A stretch of DNA of 64,000 nucleotides from Sabellastarte sp. h YS-2021 (GCA_964017235.1 OZ024930.1:156054221-156118220); one strand, 5' to 3'. Counted from the stretch's first letter, positions 22,609 to 33,290 are shown. The notes: generated by a model not told the origin, from the letters alone. Translations and numbers: made by a program.

Positions 22609-22952
22609 CTGTTGATATCTTTGTTTACAGATACACAGAAACAAGGATTCTTTAGTCCTGGAATAAAAGGAATCTTTGGAATCCACTGGAGTTCTCGACT
22701 TGTCATTTTAATCCTGTTCAAGTGAACATTCTCTCTGTGCTTGCATATATCATCACTCTGGGGAAATAATCCTGGGTGATTATTACCAAAAAAGCCATCT
22801 AAACCACCGTCCTTATAAGGCAGACCTTGGCTTATGTGCTGAAACTGAAAATTCACCATGAGTAGATGTATAATTGAAATGACGAGACATATTGAAATTA
22901 TTTTCCAATGTACAAGTCCAACAGCATATCTTTTTATTGTGTTAAGTTTCAT
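22609..22952 (-). CDS. CHST15-like sulfotransferase, exon 1 (N-terminus)
   Basis: The start ATG at 22950-22952 is the first in frame after an upstream TAA. The N-terminus is a type II signal anchor: a short basic tail (MKLNTIKRYAVG), then a hydrophobic span (IISICLVISIIHLLMVNF, about residues 18-35). A luminal stem follows, ending in PKIPFIPGLKNPCF, a stretch conserved just upstream of the PAPS loop in CHST15 relatives. The donor is CAG before GTAAGT at 22608, leaving AG to join A of exon 2. Earlier 5' UTR exons cannot be excluded. Confidence 0.85.
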
Positions 22953-23619
22953 TTTTTGAAACAATGCCAAGAGAATTTAGCTTTAGTTCTGCAGAAACAA
23001 GGTCTTATTGGGATTCTCTTTTTTCCATTTGTACACAGATTTTCAAAAAAATTATTCTATGCACAAATTGATTTTCTATACTTATATTCCGATGCCAAAG
23101 TAAATCAATGTACACAGGTCTGTGATGTATTTGTAAAACAATTTATAAAGACCTTTGTGAACGCATAATCATAGCCTTATTGTTACCTTACTTAGTTCAA
23201 AGTTACCCCTCTTGCACTCATTGTGTGTTACTTGCTTACGTAATTCATTCTTCAATTTAAGCTTGGTTGAAGGTATTCATGGTTAAATAGAACATGTATT
23301 TATTATATTTCTTTTAATCATTTTCTGATACTTTAAAGCCGACCTTTATTCCTGCAGTATTGTTGTTTATTGACGTGTATTATCCAGTAATCAACATCAT
23401 ATAAAAACATACTTAACCAAGTAGTGCCAAATCAGTATGTTCAAGATAGATCGGGGGCAATCCTGGGGCTGTATTCTACAACAGTACTTAGACTATTTCT
23501 GATTTTGATTTCTAGAGTTTCTCAGATTCCAAGTAAGAAATGATGAAACGGAACATTCCTAACTTTTGTTTCATCTATACAAAGTGCAGAAAAAACTTAA
23601 GTGAAAACCTTCCCTTAGT
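22953..23619. other. Sequence upstream of the sulfotransferase coding start
   Basis: This should hold the 5' UTR and promoter region. I see no convincing TATA box or further exon. Small ORFs (22908-23168) are antisense shadows. Confidence 0.35.
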
Positions 23620-23862
23620 TAGATTTATTTTATTTATTTGAGGTTTTACGTCGCTTTCAACACTGTACAGGTCATATCACGAGGGGTAGTTGGAAGGGCA
23701 GAGGAAACCAGTACATACAGTTCGTCAGGGTTCTGTACTGTAAACTGCCTACCAACAGCAAGAAACTACCAGCTTTCCCACTTGAGGCCGTGCCGGGAAC
23801 CGAACCCCGGCCTCAGAGGTGGGAGGCGAGAGTGTTACCACTCTGCCACAGTGGCCCCCTTA
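23620..23862 (-). mobile_element. tRNA-derived SINE, near complete
   Basis: On the minus strand box A is TGGCAGAGTGGTAA (23835-23848) and box B is GGGTTCGGTTCCC (23795-23807). The body contains AGCTGGTAGTTTCTTGC and TACAGTACAGAACCCTGACG. The tail runs through GCGACGTAAAACCTC into AAATAAATAAAATAAAT. The layout (tRNA head, conserved body, LINE-like tail) resembles V-SINEs described from molluscs, but I have not aligned it to any. Related copies are at 2571, 12800, 49400, 52935 and 54185. Confidence 0.8.
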
Positions 23863-24204
23863 CTTAGATCTAAGGTCACTGTATTTAAGTATTGTTGCAG
23901 AGTACGACCCCAGATTTTGGACATCCCGGGTTATCCATGGCGTCCATGGACTATATCATACACTTAGCCCCATCAAGGCCATTTTGTGGGCCGCTCAGTG
24001 CAAAATTCAGCCACCAGGAAGGTTCTATAGTTCATTAGAATTTTCCGTTGATGGCCATCATGACCACCTGCTGTTATCAGCTGTCTGGGAGTACTCCAGG
24101 CCACACAGCATAGACCTCTGATGATCTCTGTTGACCCTGAGAAGTCCCTGACAATGTTGGGACAACGTTAGGAAAATATATCAACCATATATTAAAAAAT
24201 TTAA
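23863..24204. other. Non-coding, nothing recognised
   Basis: An ORF at 23819-24121 has no recognisable motif. Part of this stretch may be degenerate LINE sequence leading into the next feature. Confidence 0.35.
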
Positions 24205-24560
24205 AATAAATCTACTAGTATATAAGAGTTTGAATCGACTGGCACCATCATATTTGACATCAATGCTTAACTACCAGCAACATCAACGCACCACAAGATT
24301 GGCAAGAAAATCATACATGCTACAAGAAAAAAGATCAAAATTTGTCTCTATGGGTGACCGTGCCTTCAGTGTTGTAGCACCAAAGTATTGGAATGAACTG
24401 CCAGATGATATCAGGAACATTGAACTTCCATTGGACATCTTCAAAAAGAAACTAAAAACTCATTATTTTAAAACGGCATATTGTGGAGAAAAAGCGCAAT
24501 GATTGTTTTTCTCTTAAGTAGAATTGCGCTATATAAATATGTTATGTTATGTTATATATA
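24205..24560 (+). pseudogene. 5'-truncated LINE, last part of reverse transcriptase and 3' end
   Basis: The frame reads VLNRLAPSYLTSML, then DRAFSVVAPKYWNELPDDIR and FKKKLKTHYF, the usual end of CR1/L2-type ORF2. After the stop come a short hairpin (24493-24530), CTATATAAAT, and then an ATGTT-repeat tail. A body this short with an intact 3' end is typical of target-primed insertion with early stop. Confidence 0.8.
24493..24530 (+). other. LINE 3'-end hairpin
   Basis: AGCGCAAT at 24493-24500 pairs perfectly with ATTGCGCT at 24523-24530 over a 22-base loop, just before the short tandem tail. LINEs of this group use 3'-end structures for recognition by their reverse transcriptase; that role here is inference. 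Confidence 0.6.
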
Positions 24561-24619
24561 TGCCATGTTTTATATAAACAAATGTCAAATATCTGAATGT
24601 AGCCAGAAGAGCATCACTT

Positions 24620-25215
24620 TTATTTGGATCTGTGTGATTTTGCCGCAGTCACACAAGAGGCGCTACCTCCCATGGTTAGAGGTTTTACTCAGCAGTGGAA
24701 CCGCCTACAAGGATGCCTTGTAGCTACAAAGATTTGGTGTATCCATCACACTACAGGCGGTATAATTAGCAGTTACAGGCTTTGTGTGAAATGCCCCTGT
24801 CCTTAAACTATCATGTGAGGTTCGTATGCGAGCTTTTGACACAGTGGCGAAATGTCCAATACCTCAACTCAACCTATGTTGCCATATTACACTCAAATAC
24901 GACAAATACGACTCATAACCTTATATACATCGTGGACCACACCTTCAGTTACATTAGCAAGAAATTCATATGTGCATGCTCGGATTCGTCTGTGCATGGT
25001 CGCGGTTCTGAATTCAGAGGTGGAAATGTTAAAAATTTTACGGACTAAAGTTAATGGACTATTAGCCACTGTGTCACAAGGCTGCATGTAAACCTCGAAA
25101 GGTACGTTGAAGGACAGGGGCGTTTTGCCCAACGTCATAACTGCAGATCGTACTGCCAGTAGTGTGACTGGGATTTTAGATGGTCTTATTGATGCCCCAC
25201 AGTCTGGCATCTACC
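24620..25215. mobile_element. Foldback element of about 600 bp
   Basis: The left part (about 24740-24856: TGCCCCTGTCCTTAAACTAT, then TGACACAGTGGC) is the imperfect reverse complement of the right part (about 25050-25160: GCCACTGTGTCA, then GAAGGACAGGGGCGTTTTGC). A single diverged arm of the same family occurs at 35990-36184. No transposase is present. Confidence 0.6.
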
Positions 25216-25834
25216 CAGGACCATCTAATCTTTTTTTCACATTTCCCCCCCCCCCCCCCCCCACTACTTTCATCCCCAGACCACAGCAGGTGGTCATCTT
25301 GGCACAGTCTGGGTAATCAGGGATCAGTAACAATAGGGATTATGCCGGACAGTCCTTGAATGTTGAACAGTCCCACCAATTTCACCAGTGGATAGCCCTG
25401 AAAACATACTTCATGCATTTAAGTTAACTTTAAGGCCATTATCAAAATGATGCTTTGTATCTAACTACTGAAAGATATTATAAATGTGAAATTCCCAACA
25501 ATCATTTTGTAAATTTAACTCAAAAACATATTTGTCACAGTTTCTAGTGGTATGTAAACTTTTCTAAATGTAGCACCATAGGAATAATGTTAAAAATAGC
25601 ATTTAATTCATTGTTTAACACTTACTAGTTGCTACAATAATGTTACACATGCCTTAAACTGGCACATATATGAAATAAAACAAATGTTAAAAAGTCGCTT
25701 GAGCTCAAAAATAAAATATATTTCTAACTTGTTATTAACTAAGGTCAACCATTTTACTTTTCTTAGAAGGAAGGCAATTTGAAATATTATAATGAGACTC
25801 TGACCACATTCTTACCTGGCTTAAGGCTCAAATT
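25216..25834. other. Non-coding stretch with C18 run
   Basis: A run of 18 C residues lies at 25245-25262. The rest is AT-rich without coding potential. Confidence 0.5.
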
Positions 25835-26065
25835 TGTACGATATCTTTTTCAAACATGTAGACAGATATTTGACATTCATAAAGCACTGATACATGTTAG
25901 GAGATAAACATTTATCCGACAGAGACTTTATAAATACCAAATAATGTCAAAGCCAGTACATGTATGGGTACATAATATTAACTGAAACTTCATTATCTGA
26001 ACTGAAAATTTTCCAAATTTTCCCTAACTGCAAAGAAACTTGAGCCTTTAGAAAGACTAACCTCG
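25835..26065 (-). repeat. Third copy of the dispersed 220-bp repeat
   Basis: Read on the minus strand this has GGCTCAAGTTTCTTTGCAGT, AAAATTTTCAGTTCAGATAA, AGTTTCAGTTAATATTATGT and GTGCTTTATGAATG, in the same order as the two copies at 6600-7062. Confidence 0.65.
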
Positions 26066-26079
26066 ATTCAATTCACCAA

Positions 26080-26130
26080 GAACCTCTACCAGGTGGTTAT
26101 GTTTTGGGTGAATTCATTTGTCTGTTTGTC
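26080..26130 (+). repeat. Repeat fragment (GGTGGTTATGTTTTGGGTG type)
   Basis: The string CCAGGTGGTTATGTTTTGGG, then TGTCTGTTTGTC, matches CAAGGTGGTTATATTTTGGT at 57764-57783, where DIRS-type copy 3 has inserted. It looks like one end of a common dispersed repeat. Confidence 0.45.
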
Positions 26131-26320
26131 TTCACGAAAATGCCAAAAGAAATTAACAAATCTTTTTGATTTTATGTCAGTAACACCGTATCAAAGTAAG
26201 AAATGATTACATTTTGGAAAAGATCTGCATCACATTCCGTGTACCAAAAATCCTGAATATTTGGAAGCACTCTTTTGTGACGTTCTGCACTGTTCAATTG
26301 TTTTATAATTTGTTCTGTTT

Positions 26321-26508
26321 TTAGTTAGATTAACTTTCGTTCGTCTTTTCATAGATGGTGTAGCTCTGTGTTTTTAGGGTCAACTCTTCCTTCTCATATT
26401 TGTTATTTTATGTTTTAGTTAGATTAACTTTCGTTCGTCTTTTCATAGATGGCGTAGCTCTGTGTTTTTAGGGTCAACTCTTCCTTCTCATATTTGTTAT
26501 TTTATGCT
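26321..26508 (+). repeat. 94-bp tandem duplication
   Basis: The unit beginning TTAGTTAGATTAACTTTCGT appears at 26321 and again at 26415 with essentially one substitution (GGTGTAG against GGCGTAG), so it is recent. Confidence 0.9.
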
Positions 26509-26944
26509 TCAATGAATCTGTACAATGTAATTAATATCAATGCTACCTTTTTAGATGTTTATTTCTTTACAGACCACCACTTTAAAAATAAATGGACATC
26601 AATATTGATTGGCTCTGTGTTTATTTTTGGTAGAAATTTTTATTATGGCCCATGGAGCCTTCTTATTGGTTTATTAGCACTAAATCTTTCGTAGTGAATT
26701 TATTGTATCAACCAGATAGCATCAATTGAATACCATGGATTTTGCTTGGTTACGCCGTAGCCGCCACTGCTGCAGTGTGTAGAGAGATTTACCGTCATCC
26801 TCTAATGAAAAATATTATAGCTAGCTTTCTCAAATTTGCAGGATATATGCATAGCCATAAAATCTTCCCTGAGAATATTTTTTGCCTCATTTTGAAAAAC
26901 AAGATGGCCACCATGGGCATTTCTTTGTCAGTCATGAAAAATGC
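26509..26944. other. Non-coding, nothing recognised
   Basis: Two modest ORFs on the plus strand (26494-26694, 26742-26999) carry no known motif. Confidence 0.35.
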
Positions 26945-27745
26945 TTATATCTCCCTTATTATTGGTCCTAGAGTTTTGGTATGCGAAGCCAACCTGTAGG
27001 AAATCATGGGCTGGGAATCTTCAGCTGTGGTCAGATTTGAGGATAACCAAATTTAAAAGTGCTTATTACTCACTTATTATTAGCCCTAGAGGTTTGCAAT
27101 GTTAAACCAAACTATAGGAAATTATGGGCTAGGAATATTCTGGTGTGGTCAGATTTGACCTTGGGCCCCTCTTTCCGTGTCAAATGAGGATAGCCTAACT
27201 TGAAACCTATAGGAAATCATGGGCTAGGAATCGTCTGATATGGTCAGATTTGACGTTGGGCCCCTCCTTTAAGATCAAACGAGGATAGCCAAACTTAAAT
27301 GTGCTTATAACTTGCTTATTATTGATCCTAGAGGTTTGCAATATCAAACCAACCTATAGGAAAACATGGGCTGGGAGTCGTCTGGTGTGGTCAGATTTGA
27401 CCTTTGACCCCTCTTTCAAGGCCAAATGAGGATAGCCAAATTTAAAAGTGCTTATAACTCACTTGTTTTTGGTCCTTGATGTTTGCAATGTGAAACCAAC
27501 CTTTAGGAATGATGATCTAGGAATCCTGAGGTGTTCAGATTTGACCTTGGGCCCCTCCTTCAAGGTCAAACGAGGATAGTTAAATTTAAAAGTGCTTATA
27601 ACTCACTAATTATTGGTCCTAGAGGTTTGCAATATGAAACCAACCTATAGGAAATCATGGGCTAGGAATCTCCTGATGTGGTTAGATTTGACCTTGGGCC
27701 CATTCTTTAAGGTCAAACGAGGGTAGCCAATCATAAAAGTCACGT
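26945..27745 (+). repeat. Satellite-like tandem array, period about 145 bp
   Basis: The blocks GGTCCTAGAGGTTTGCAAT, CCAACCTATAGGAAATCATG, GGTCAGATTTGACCTTGGGC and AGGTCAAACGAGGATAGCC recur in order. The GGTCCTAGA block is near 26964, 27083, 27325, 27471 and 27615. The last intervals are 144-146 bp, while earlier ones are shortened or fused by deletion. The array lies about 340 bp before the first coding exon of the DUF1647-like gene. Confidence 0.8.
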
Positions 27746-28083
27746 ATTATCTTTAAACCATGTTAATTGTCCTTTTCCCATGGATACATCTTGCATCTGG
27801 CCACAGATGCATCCCTGGTCAAGTTTATTGTGTGTGTTTCTGTCAATGAATCTTTACACCCTCCAATATTACAAATCTATCATGGTTAATTCAAAACAAG
27901 TACATATCATTGGTTTGAATTCACGTATTGATGAATTTGAGTAGAGATAGGGGAAAGGGGGAGGCAGTTGGCAAACACCAATTCAATATTTAGTGGCATT
28001 GGAAAAGTATTATTGATCAAATTTTCTTGTAACAAAAATAAATAAGAAAGAAAAAAGAAAGTTACGTGAAAGGTAACAATGAG
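27746..28083 (+). other. Region upstream of the DUF1647-like gene
   Basis: This probably includes the promoter and 5' UTR. I see no clear TATA box or initiator. Confidence 0.35.
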
Positions 28084-28362
28084 ATGAATTTTCAAAAGTT
28101 AATCAGATCTCCTGTGAGGTTTTGGAAATATGTATTGTGTTTATTTTGTTTTATACATATGCTTTCTTATTTTAAACAAAACATGGACGTAGCTTTAGTG
28201 CAGAAATTAAGAAGTTATTTTACACAAACAGAGCCATCATTGCTAGAGTATTGTCCGAATAGATACAACAGGAAATCTTGTAATGAAGATGTTTGTGTTG
28301 ATATTACTGGGAGGATATTCAATACAGGTATAGACAGCTGCAAGCTTTTCAACAAGCTAAAG
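28084..28362 (+). CDS. DUF1647-like membrane protein, exon 1
   Basis: The first ATG in frame opens a 93-codon exon with a short basic cytoplasmic tail (residues 1-14), then a signal-anchor span (WKYVLCLFCFIHMLSYF, about residues 15-31). A Cys-containing luminal stem follows (YCPNRYNRKSCNEDVC). The donor AAG before GTAATA (28363) leaves phase 0, matching exon 2. Together with 35536-35709, 38097-38201 and 39488-39988 this gives a 352-aa type II membrane protein. Confidence 0.75.
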
Positions 28363-29350
28363 GTAATAAAAGCCTCTTGTATATTAACATTAGCTTGTCT
28401 TTTTAATACGTCTTAAATAGACGCTTTGTAATTGTAATGAATGAATAAACTTTTAAAATTTAAAAATGGTACATTTTTACTAGTTAAGCTGTGACAACAA
28501 TTGAATGTAGCAAATTGTTTGTTAGTGCCACACAGTCTTTTTTAATTTTGGAAGAAGCTCAAAACCTATCTCTACACAAAGGCATATCCTCCTTAGCTCA
28601 TTTCTCTTATGGCTTCTCCGTGGTGCTGACCTATTTCTGTCCCTGTATTTTGAATTTGCAAAAGTCTAATTAGAAGTAGAATGGAATGTTCGGTAGATTT
28701 TATCATCGAAAAATTGTTCCCCAAACTAATAAAAAAGAATATAGGATTTCCAAATAAGTTCAAGGAACTTAAAATTACCCTTTTGAGGAGGTCTGACAAA
28801 GAAAAAAAATCGATACCAAACTATCAAACATCGATACCAAACATCATTGGTAATTCTTCTTCAGCCCTTTTCAGTATGCCCCAAACTGACACACGAAAAA
28901 TGAAACTGTCAACAATGTACCCATGCGATGAAACAAAATCCTTTCCAGACTGAGAACTATTTCCCCCATTTAGGGTTTTCACCCTTTTGAATACATCAAA
29001 ATGATTGTAGAAACTCTGGAAACAGATTAAAATAGACTAGATTTTTATACCCAAGTTCCATCGGCAATTTGTACTAGTGACTAGCAGAATGCCCCAGTTT
29101 CTGTCGCCTATCGAACAATCCAGAGACAAAGAGATTATCTCAGATGTAAAATATAATGATGCATTTCTTTAGACTTCGGTTCAGCCAGTAAATTAATAAT
29201 AACTTTTGGAAAATCCTAGTGAGGTTAACTTCCTGCAGTCTATATAGGCGTTATTTGGTCCATCATCTTTCTTACATTAACCACTTTTGATGCATATGAA
29301 GACTCAGATTCTCTTATGACTCTGATCATATTAACTATATTATTCTTCAG
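28363..29350. other. Intron 1, no gene seen
   Basis: Several ORFs of 60-90 codons (28491-28953) resemble nothing known to me. Confidence 0.35.
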
Positions 29351-29548
29351 TCACCGCCCCAAGGCATAATCAATGGGGAAGGCCTTTGATCTTATTGGAC
29401 TGTCACTTGTCAGTTGAATCTGTTGTTCGATCACACATACAGAATCAGGAACATCAGTAAATATCTCTTGGTGTTCTTCCAGTAAACATTCCAGCTGTCT
29501 GGTCTTGGCCACTGGCAAATCTGGTGCTAGGTTCACATTCTTAAGCAT
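29351..29548 (-). pseudogene. Ty3/gypsy-type pol fragment
   Basis: The 65-residue frame contains LECLLEEHQEIFTDVPDSVC and, further on, SPIRSKAFPIDYAL. This fits the linker just before the reverse transcriptase palm in LTR retrotransposons of the Ty3/gypsy group. No LTR, protease, polymerase core or integrase was found nearby, so it is a short relic. Confidence 0.6.
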
Positions 29549-29589
29549 TCCTTAGGTGTGACACCTTATGCGGGTGTTTCAATGAGCCG

Positions 29590-30090
29590 ACCGGTCGGTA
29601 ACTATGTCTTTTTCAGGAATCAGGACCAATGTTTACATAGTCTGTTACAGTCAGTTGTAGTTTTCAGGCTTGTAGGGAAGAATAGGACTGTTTCCAACCC
29701 TTGTAATAGACCCTAACTACATCCACCTAGCAACAGGCCTGTCGGTTAACTTAATGGACTGGCGGTTACACTTCCCATCTTGTTTGTTAAGACAACAGGC
29801 CTGTCTGTATCACTTATCCGGCTTTTCCCAAATATGGTGATCCAGACTGCACATGATGAGAAACAGACTGTGCATGAAAAATATCTATATAGTCAGTAAC
29901 TTTAGCCGGCCTCTCTGTAAATATTCCCGACAGGCCTGTAAGTATTCCAGGCCAGTAGGGAACTTTTAAGGTCTGAGTCCCAGAGTCAGGAATTTTTATA
30001 ACTGACAAGCCCTGAAGTGAAACAGACAAGCCGTAAACATTAGCTGACAGGCCTGTTACAGTAACGGATAAGCTGGGAACTGTAACCAAC
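29590..30090. repeat. Short-period array of CAGGCCTGT motifs
   Basis: Motifs such as ACAGGCCTGT, CAGGCTTGT and GACAAGCC recur many times on both strands. Part of the array (about 30000-30090) has a 21-bp period. The array precedes a TATA box and the MADF-type gene of the second Harbinger copy, so it may be its subterminal binding-site region. That role is inference. Confidence 0.5.
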
Positions 30091-30141
30091 AAGCCTACAA
30101 CATTTTTTCGTCTTATGGCCTGTCTGTTTCAAAATCTGTGG

Positions 30142-30150
30142 CTATAAAAG
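30142..30150 (+). promoter_or_regulatory. TATA box
   Basis: CTATAAAAG lies 175 bp before a small ATG frame (30317) and about 490 bp before the MADF-type frame. It is a good core promoter match for the second Harbinger copy's DNA-binding gene. Confidence 0.5.
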
Positions 30151-30316
30151 GGAAAGTCATTACATTCATTTGGGTTTGACTGTTGAGAGACAAGAGGTGT
30201 GCAGCTTTTAGGTTTAAGTTGGATTGGCTTGGAGTGAAACTTGTTCTCTGAGGTTTCCCTTTACGTTTAAGTTTTTGTTTTTTAAGAAGCTGCGATTACA
30301 GATATAGTTTGACATC

Positions 30317-30406
30317 ATGCCAAGAGGCAGAAGGAGAAAGATTGAAGTACCTACAGATTCTCAATCACAATTTGAGTTAGAAAAATATGCTGAGGAGCTA
30401 ATCTAA
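30317..30406 (+). CDS. Small leader ORF or first exon (29 aa)
   Basis: A short frame starts MPRGRRRKIEV and stops at TAA. A CTGCTTTGCAG acceptor-like string follows directly at about 30409-30419. It could be a first exon of the MADF-type gene or a short upstream ORF. No homolog is recognised. Confidence 0.3.
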   Translation: MPRGRRRKIEVPTDSQSQFELEKYAEELI

Positions 30407-30635
30407 TCTACTGCTTTGCAGGCATAATATCTTCCCGACAAAGGGGAACTCAGTGCACTGGGTAACAGAAATCATTTATCGTAAGGAGAGTCAAGGTCAA
30501 TGATTCGGAGTTATGGGTGTGCTGAGGATATAGAAAAGAAGAGAGAGGGAGAAGAGAGAGAGGAGAGGGAAGGACAAGAGAAGGAGGAGAGGGACAGAGA
30601 GGTTAGAAAGAGAGAGGACAGAAAGGACCAAGCAG

Positions 30636-31660
30636 ATGGAAGAAGCTGGGGAAAGAACAGAAAAGCAACCTCGAACAGACACAGGTACTGATGTAGAATC
30701 AACTCAATCCAGGCAGAAGAAGGGGCAAATGAAGTCTATTTTCCTGAATGAATCTGAGAAAGAGGACATTGTGGGGTTTGTCAAGCAGAATGCAGAACTC
30801 TACGACAAGACTCGCGCAAAATTCAAAGACAAGCAGAGGAAGGAGGGACTCTGGGAAAGACTAGCAGCTTTCAGGAATTTATCTGTCAACACTGTCAAGA
30901 AGTGGTTTGAGATTCAACATACCAGATATGCAAGCTCACTCACACGAAGTCAGGACAAGCTGCAGTGAAGAGCATTGAAAGACAGATCTGGTTGAGAGAC
31001 AGTTATAGTTTTCAAATGAGGACACATCAGAAGGAAGGGAGTGTCTAAGTCTTCAATGTTTAAGTCACCACTGAGACCTTCAGGGGCCACAGCCACAGCT
31101 TCAGTTCTAGACACTTCACAAGAGACTGAATCTGAGATGGGAATCAGCATGGCATCAGATGTTACTCATAGACCGTTGACCACAATCCCTTCACACAGAC
31201 CTGCTGCTGTCACCACCACCACAGCTGAAGATCCAGTTTTAGATCAGTTCCAGCAGATGAAGTCATTAATTTCCAGTTCTTTGGGTGCACGTCAAATTAT
31301 ACTCCAAATCCAAGACAGTCGTTCTGTAACTATCTCTACTCCTAGATTGAACACCAGGAGGAGCGAGACTTTTTGACCTTCAGGAATGAGACAGTAAAAC
31401 TTCTTAGTGGAATTCTTAGTGGAATACAGTACAAGCCAAAGAATGAAAGAGACAGGTCACAAGAACTCAACAGGTGACAACATTTCAACTTCCAGAAGCA
31501 ACACAGGCCACAGCAGGATGTGAATACATCTTCACGATACCAGATACTCAACAAGTTTCCGCACCAGCTGTGAAACTAACTCAGATAGCAGCACCACAAC
31601 ATCCAACACTGATTGCGAAAGTTCAACTAGAGAGGTCAGCATCAGCACTATCATAGCTTG
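30636..31660 (+). pseudogene. MADF-type DNA-binding protein of the second Harbinger copy, broken
   Basis: After a charged start, the MADF domain reads NESEKEDIVGFVKQNAELYD, RKEGLWERLAAF and TVKKWFEIQHTRYAS, closely parallel to the domain in the 9608-10921 gene. The frame ends at 30968. Further open segments in other frames (31041-31376, 31474-31656) supply a linker and a DQFQQMKSLISSSL segment akin to the BESS-like part of the first copy. Several frameshifts are needed to join them. Confidence 0.65.
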
Positions 31661-32239
31661 CATCTTTTCTTATTGTGGATGACCAGCACCCTGGACCTTC
31701 TAGACAACTGATGTTTGCTTTGACCCCAACAAAGACATGTAACCCACAATCAGTCGCCTTTGGACAACATGAAGACAGTCAATACAACACACTATTGAAA
31801 ATCAAAAAGTCTTATAAAATTTATTGTAAAATGAAGTATTTATTTACTGGTCAAATTGATTCTAAAATATTAAAAATTGCTGCTCGAATGGGAAAGAAAT
31901 AAGAAATTCTTTTATAAAATCCAGAATAAATGTGTGTGCAGGGTTTGAATTTGACATTTGAGGACTTCAAGGTTAAAATATGTATATGTTTCTGATTAAT
32001 TTTAGATAGGAAATTGTTTAGAATACAGGTTAAAAAGGGTACATTTGGTTTATTGGGCTAATAATGGTTTGGGATTTCGTTGAATGTTTGTGCGACATCA
32101 TTAAAGTAAAAGTTCTTGGAGAATTTTGGTAGTCCTGAAAAGGACTAATAGATGACAGCTTGTTCTCTCAGTCTTCTTAAATCCTATCCTCCTGCCCAGC
32201 CAGTGCACCTAAGTTATTGAAGTAGTCTTTCAGTAGGTC
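31661..32239. other. Junction between convergent Harbinger genes
   Basis: AT-rich, with no clear gene. The two coding regions of the second Harbinger copy point toward each other here, as in the first copy. Confidence 0.45.
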
Positions 32240-33290
32240 TCTCTGATGTTTGGCCTCCCTCAATGGGTTTCTTAAATTCTCATTCTGTCACTTCTCCGGC
32301 TGGTCAGCCTGTGGTTGTTGTTTGTCATCTGCTGGAGTGGGTGGCCTGTCTGCTCCACCCTGATGACTTCTCAGCATGTAATGTATTACTGCACATATTA
32401 ACACAATGTCCCTCTCAACTTTTGGCCTTTGCTCCATGGTGGTCAGAAGTACCCTGAACCTTCCCACTAATATTCCAAGAGCATTCTTGACAACCCTCCT
32501 GCCCCTGGATATCATGTAGTTTGCTATTCTCTCCTCCCTGGTCAGTAATCTAGTGCTGTAGAGCTTGACCAGCCAAGGCATAATTGCAAAGACATCATTC
32601 CCCAAGAGGACGTAGTGTAGATTTGGCCCTCTAGGTCCCAAGGTGCCATTCTCAATTTTTATTCTCAGTTTTGCTATGGTTGAATATCTGTGCATTAGAT
32701 GAAGAACCACTGTCCCCTACTTTGACCCACAGGAATTTGTACTCTGCATCGAGTCTAACAGTACCAGGGAGAAGTAACCCTTGTAGTTGAAATATTCACT
32801 GCCTGACTTCTTGGGCTTTTTCATACCTATATGTTTGCCATCTAGTGTACATACAGCATGGGGGACATTCCATCTGTTCCTAAATTTCTCCTTAATCTTT
32901 CTCCACTCTTCAGAATCTGTTGGACAGATCAAATATTCCTGCTGAAATTCTTCGAGGATGGCTTTGCACACCTTGGGGACAAATTTACTAATGGTAGTTC
33001 TGCCAACCCTCCAATGGCACTGTCGTAAAGTTTAGCTTTCTCCTGTCGATAAGTGCCTAAATATAACTGCCACTTTCAAACCAACTTCTAGTGGCTTCCT
33101 GAAATTTGTGGGTGACTTCCTCAGACTGTTGTAAATTCTTTCTTTAATTAAATAAAAAAAGGCAGGTGGCATCCTGATGAAATTCCGATAAACTGGTATG
33201 TCAATTGTTATTAGCTCGTCCAAGAGTGTTCTATAGCATCTCCTCTTCTCTCTTTGCAGTATTCAGTGCATAACCCTTGGATTTTGTGAC
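32240..33290 (-). pseudogene. Harbinger transposase of the second copy, decayed
   Basis: In minus-strand order: an N-terminal segment (LITIDIPVYRNFIRMPPAFF), RHLSTGES followed by an in-frame TAA near 33030, VGRTTISKFVPKVCKAIL, and the first catalytic Asp in TLDGKHIGM. The second Asp in LVLLD comes next, with a frameshift right after it, then the C-terminal helices (LLTREERIANYMISRGRRVV, then KNALGIL). Where the family has a catalytic Glu in the RRVVEN motif, this copy has Lys (codon at 32486-32488). The enzyme is dead on three counts. Confidence 0.8.

Noticed and set aside
22953-22970. Upstream start for the sulfotransferase N-terminus at 22970
   Set aside because: That codon is TTG; the first ATG, at 22952, is followed directly by a good signal anchor.
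23638-23967. Plus-strand ORF of 109 residues
   Set aside because: It runs through a SINE on the opposite strand.
28327-28328. Alternative donor CAG/GTATAG for exon 1 of the DUF1647-like gene
   Set aside because: It would break the phase with exon 2; the donor at 28363 keeps it.
30497-30702. Opposed Glu/Arg-rich and Leu/Ser-rich ORFs
   Set aside because: They reflect a purine-rich GA tract at the start of the MADF-type gene, not separate genes.
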